The notes under the pieces were generated by a model. The model was given only the letters and a program-made list of their open reading frames with translations. It made no database searches and was not told where the DNA came from. From Anaerolineales bacterium UBA6131 (GTDB taxonomy: Bacteria > Chloroflexota > Anaerolineae > UBA2200), in assembly GCA_002435875.1 (NCBI GenBank), contig DIVN01000192.1:782-5997 (forward strand): a stretch of 5,216 nucleotides of DNA. Direction: 5' to 3'. This document shows positions 4,826 to 5,216 of the stretch, one piece after another. The position numbers and the translations under genes were made by a program. Positions within the stretch are counted from its first letter, which is position 1. Each line of letters starts with the position of its first letter.

Positions 4826-5216
4826 GTGGTGAGCCGCCTGTGCGTGCTCGCGTTCGCTGCCTGCATGGTGGCCATCGACCCACTCAGTGTGGATGCCCAG
4901 GGTGCTGAGGCTACGGCAACAGACGACAGGAGCCAGGTTGCTACGCTGGTGGTCCAGTTCGGCGATGGCACCGTGCAGGTGCGTTGTGTCGCGCTCAGGG
5001 GCGAGCCCTTGTGGGGGCTGCAGTTGCTGGAGCGATCTGGCTTAAACCTCTCGCTGTGGGGCAGCGCGGTCTGCCGCATCGAATCCGAAGGGTGCAGCTA
5101 TCCCGGACAGCCATGCTGGTGTCAATGCTTGAGCTCGCCCTGCCGCTACTGGAGCTATTGGCAGTGGCGCGATGGCAGGTGGATGTTCTCGCAGGTGGGC
5201 TCCGGCACCCACCGCG
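4826..5216 (+). CDS. Exported DUF4430 / transcobalamin C-terminal-like protein, N-terminal part (cut by window edge)
   Basis: An open frame of 130 codons to the right edge with no stop. Counting from the GTG at 4826, residues 1-24 look like a signal peptide (SRLCVLAFAACMVAI, then SVDA as a likely cleavage site). From residue 40 the sequence resembles DUF4430, the small beta domain like the C-terminal domain of transcobalamin: TLVVQFGDGTVQVRCVAL (40-57), GLQLLERSGL (64-73), AVCRIESEGC (81-90), CWCQC (97-101), and CRYWSYWQWRDGRW (106-119). Seven Cys lie in the visible mature part (54, 83, 90, 97, 99, 101, 106), suggesting disulfides or metal binding outside the cytosol. The start is unsure: 4826 and 4829 (GTG) have poorly spaced GAGG, GTG 4844 follows GGTGGTGA but loses the arginine, and the frame is open back to an ATG at 4691, seven bases after the upstream stop. 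It is the second cistron of the B12-regulated operon and probably partners the toroid lipoprotein. Family assignment is from motif recall. Confidence 0.8.
   Translation, partial: MVSRLCVLAFAACMVAIDPLSVDAQGAEATATDDRSQVATLVVQFGDGTVQVRCVALRGEPLWGLQLLERSGLNLSLWGSAVCRIESEGCSYPGQPCWCQCLSSPCRYWSYWQWRDGRWMFSQVGSGTHR

Noticed and set aside
4693..4908. A 71-codon plus-strand open frame after the lipoprotein
   Set aside because: It is in a different frame from the DUF4430-like sequence, ends soon, and has no recognisable features. The other frame has a signal peptide and domain motifs.
4660..5079. A 139-codon minus-strand open frame opposite the second B12-operon gene
   Set aside because: Low-complexity Ser/Thr/Arg-rich translation without motifs, opposite a frame with clear domain signals, and overlapping the end of the lipoprotein gene.

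Overview
The window is GC-rich bacterial DNA holding two divergently transcribed operons. Their regulatory regions meet between about 3040 and 3720. The best guess for the source is a Chloroflexota (Anaerolineae-like) bacterium. That rests on the style of the exported toroid lipoprotein plus transcobalamin-like protein pair and of the HisD/HisG proteins; it is an inference from memory, not a database result.

Left side, minus strand (1-3373): a histidine biosynthesis operon read right to left as leader peptide - hisG - hisD - hisC. HisG and hisD overlap by 17 bp, and hisD and hisC by 4 bp (ATGA). HisC runs off the left edge after 233 codons, just past its PLP lysine. Upstream of hisG lies a complete transcription attenuator: a 19-codon leader ORF with HPVHHHH, an 8-bp candidate antiterminator pairing, and a 10-bp perfect terminator hairpin followed by a U run. 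A sigma70-like promoter (TTGACT-17-TATGCT) sits upstream.

Right side, plus strand (3394-5216): a consensus-like promoter (TTGACA-17-TAGACT) drives a transcript that starts with a cobalamin (B12) riboswitch, closed by a 9-bp perfect P1 helix. An intrinsic terminator forms its expression platform. The first gene encodes a lipoprotein whose mature part is an alpha/alpha-toroid (prenyltransferase/squalene-cyclase-like repeats). The second, cut by the right edge, encodes an exported, cysteine-rich protein resembling DUF4430, the transcobalamin C-terminal-like domain. Eukaryotic intrinsic factor and transcobalamin are fusions of just these two folds. The operon therefore looks like a two-gene, B12-regulated bacterial counterpart of transcobalamin, probably for capture of cobalamin or a related corrinoid at the cell surface.

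The two operons share a roughly 20-bp gap between their -35 boxes, and those boxes lie in an 8-bp perfect inverted repeat. Each operon is controlled by premature termination, one sensing histidine supply through a ribosome and the other sensing cobalamin through RNA. No rRNA, tRNA, CRISPR array or mobile element was seen.
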